From a candidate division KSB1 bacterium (GTDB lineage: Bacteria; Zhuqueibacterota; Zhuqueibacteria; JANLFK01; Oleimicrobiaceae): a stretch of 64,000 nucleotides of DNA. The stretch is taken from positions 1 to 64,000 of the forward strand of contig JANLFK010000013.1 in NCBI GenBank assembly GCA_024655945.1. The letters run 5' to 3'. How positions within the stretch are numbered: the stretch's first letter is position 1; the number at the start of each line of letters is the position of its first letter. The notes beneath the pieces were generated by a model that was given only the letters and a program-made list of their open reading frames with translations, made no database searches and was not told the origin of the DNA. Position numbers and translations under genes: made by a program. Positions 62,858 through 64,000 of this stretch are shown here, one piece after another.

Positions 62858-64000
62858 CACGGCGGGGCGATGCGGTATTTGACTAACTTTTCTCGCAGTG
62901 TCTTGCGGGCAATGCCCAAGATGCGCGCCGCTTGCGATTTGTTGTGCCCCACGGCGCGCATGACCTGCTCGATGTAGCGCCGCTCCAGTTGCTCGAGGGT
63001 CAAGTGCTCGCTGTCCGCTACCAGGGCCTTCCCCTCCAGCGGAGAAAAGGGCACGAGGTGAAAGGTGAGATAGGGTCCGCGCTCGAGAATCACGGCCCGT
63101 TCGATGATGTTTTGGAGCTCCCTGACGTTGCCGGGATAATCGTAGGCGACAAGCCTCTGCTGCGCGCGCGGGTCAATGCCTTTGAGGGGCTTCTGGTACC
63201 TCCTGGCAAAGCGCCTGACAAAGAAATCGGCCAACAGGGGGATATCCTCCCGACGCTGACGGAGGGGAGGAAGTGCGATTTCAACCACGTTGATCCGGTA
63301 GTAAAGATCTTCGCGGAACCTGCCCAGGTTAATCTCCTGGCGCAAGTCGCGGTTGGTGGCAGTAATCAGGCGCACGTCAACCTGCAAGGTGTCGTTACCA
63401 CCCACCCGCTGGAAAGTCCCCAATTCGATGACCCGCAAAAGCTTGGCCTGGACGGCGAGGCTCATGTCGCCTATTTCGTCCAAGAAGAGCGTTGAGCCAT
63501 GGGCAAACTCGAACTTGCCCATTTTGCGAGAACATGCGCCAGTGAAGGCTCCTTTCTCGTGGCCGAACAGCTCGCTCTCCACCAGAGCGTCGGGAAGTGC
63601 AGCGCAGTTGACCGTCACCATGGGACATGTGGCGCGCTGGCTCTTGCGGTGGATTGCTCGGGCCACCAGCTCTTTGCCCGTGCCACTCTCGCCGGCAATG
63701 AGCACGGGCACATCGCGGGGGGCCACCTCGTCGATGAGCTGGCGCACGGCTTGCATCGCCGGCGACTGCCCCAGCAGTTCAGGCTCCCCTTCCTGCCCTC
63801 GCACCTGGAAGCCAATCAGCCGTTGCCTGGCTTGTTTTCCCTGGCCGCCAGTCATGCGTTGCTCCTGTGGGAGGAGCCGCTCCAGGCACATCACCCCCTG
63901 GCTCATGAGCACACGCAAGGCGTCCAGCTCGCGAGCGCCATAGTCGGTGCCATCTCCCTTTTGCCCCAGACTGAGCACGCCCACCAGGAGGCCTTTCACG
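62857..64000 (-). CDS. Sigma-54-dependent activator, N-terminus outside window
   Basis: The gene runs off the window end; ~380 residues are visible. They begin in a GAF-type sensor (LLVGVLSLGQKGDGTDYGARELDALRVLMSQ). The AAA+ domain has Walker A GESGTGKE, GAFTGA and TLFLDEIGDM. The C-terminal Fis HTH is GHNKSQAARILGIARKTLREKLVKY. It should drive sigma-54 promoters and is the nearest activator to the hsp20/dnaK sigma-54 sites, so it is a candidate for binding the TGACAG elements; this is inference from position only. Confidence 0.94.
   Translation of the reverse strand, partial: VKGLLVGVLSLGQKGDGTDYGARELDALRVLMSQGVMCLERLLPQEQRMTGGQGKQARQRLIGFQVRGQEGEPELLGQSPAMQAVRQLIDEVAPRDVPVLIAGESGTGKELVARAIHRKSQRATCPMVTVNCAALPDALVESELFGHEKGAFTGACSRKMGKFEFAHGSTLFLDEIGDMSLAVQAKLLRVIELGTFQRVGGNDTLQVDVRLITATNRDLRQEINLGRFREDLYYRINVVEIALPPLRQRREDIPLLADFFVRRFARRYQKPLKGIDPRAQQRLVAYDYPGNVRELQNIIERAVILERGPYLTFHLVPFSPLEGKALVADSEHLTLEQLERRYIEQVMRAVGHNKSQAARILGIARKTLREKLVKYRIAPP

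Overview
The window looks like chromosome from a GC-rich, Gram-negative-type bacterium of the FCB superphylum (Calditrichota/KSB1, Zixibacteria or Ignavibacteria-like lineages are the best guess). The reasons are two secreted proteins ending in type IX secretion (Por) sorting domains with the NPFN motif, several outer-membrane beta-barrels, a complete Bat aerotolerance operon, and soluble hydrogenase-type electron-transfer genes. No rRNA is present; the only RNA gene recognised is one tRNA-Asn. Almost everything is on the minus strand. The phylum call is inference from gene content.

Layout. 1-0.5 kb: 3' end of an IS3-family element. 0.56-2.9 kb: a beta-barrel protein and an orphan Pycsar-effector-like membrane protein. 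2.9-13 kb: a nine-gene minus-strand operon, 5'-Cys-rich protein, DRTGG, DRTGG-ATPase, HydS-type [FeFe]-hydrogenase sensor, NuoE, NuoF/HydB, NuoG-like, NfnA, NfnB-3'. It would link NAD(H), NADP(H) and ferredoxin pools. Three of its genes carry apparent breaks: in-frame TAG in nfnA, in-frame TGA in nuoF, frameshift in hydS. 13-15.5 kb: two T9SS-sorted beta-propeller-type proteins, one frameshifted. 16.4 kb: tRNA-Asn with promoter and terminator. 16.5-27 kb: YhaM-like exonuclease, penicillin acylase, envelope proteins, and a stress/light group (aldo/keto reductase, class II photolyase, kinase-like protein, DUF523/DUF1722, TspO). 27-32 kb: a sigma-54 activator / PocR sensor kinase / response regulator / aminotransferase operon. 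32-36 kb: FadL-like porin, an aromatic-rich lipoprotein with tandem sigma-70 and sigma-54 promoters, and TonB. 36-46 kb: MoxR-DUF58-BatABCDE. 46-58 kb: a protein-quality-control island (BamD-like lipoprotein, ClpB, DnaK, FmdB, HtrA, DnaJ, GrpE, two Hsp20, YugP). 58-64 kb: LysR regulator divergent from an unknown gene and an OPT transporter, a HEAT protein, and a truncated sigma-54 activator.

Main new observation. Both small heat-shock genes are preceded by perfect sigma-54 (-24/-12) promoters, and dnaK by a near-perfect one. Each has TGACAG/CTGTCA elements upstream. The palindromes lie 106-109 bp above the -24 element at dnaK and at the distal hsp20. No CIRCE element was seen. This suggests a sigma-54-driven chaperone regulon with its own enhancer-binding protein, possibly one of the activators in this window.

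A second theme is apparent gene-breaking lesions: three in the hydrogenase/Nfn operon, one in a T9SS gene, and one in-frame TGA after seven codons of an ORF that has an excellent promoter and Shine-Dalgarno. The three nonsense codons can each be explained by a G:C to A:T transition. Real decay and consensus errors cannot be separated from this sequence alone.
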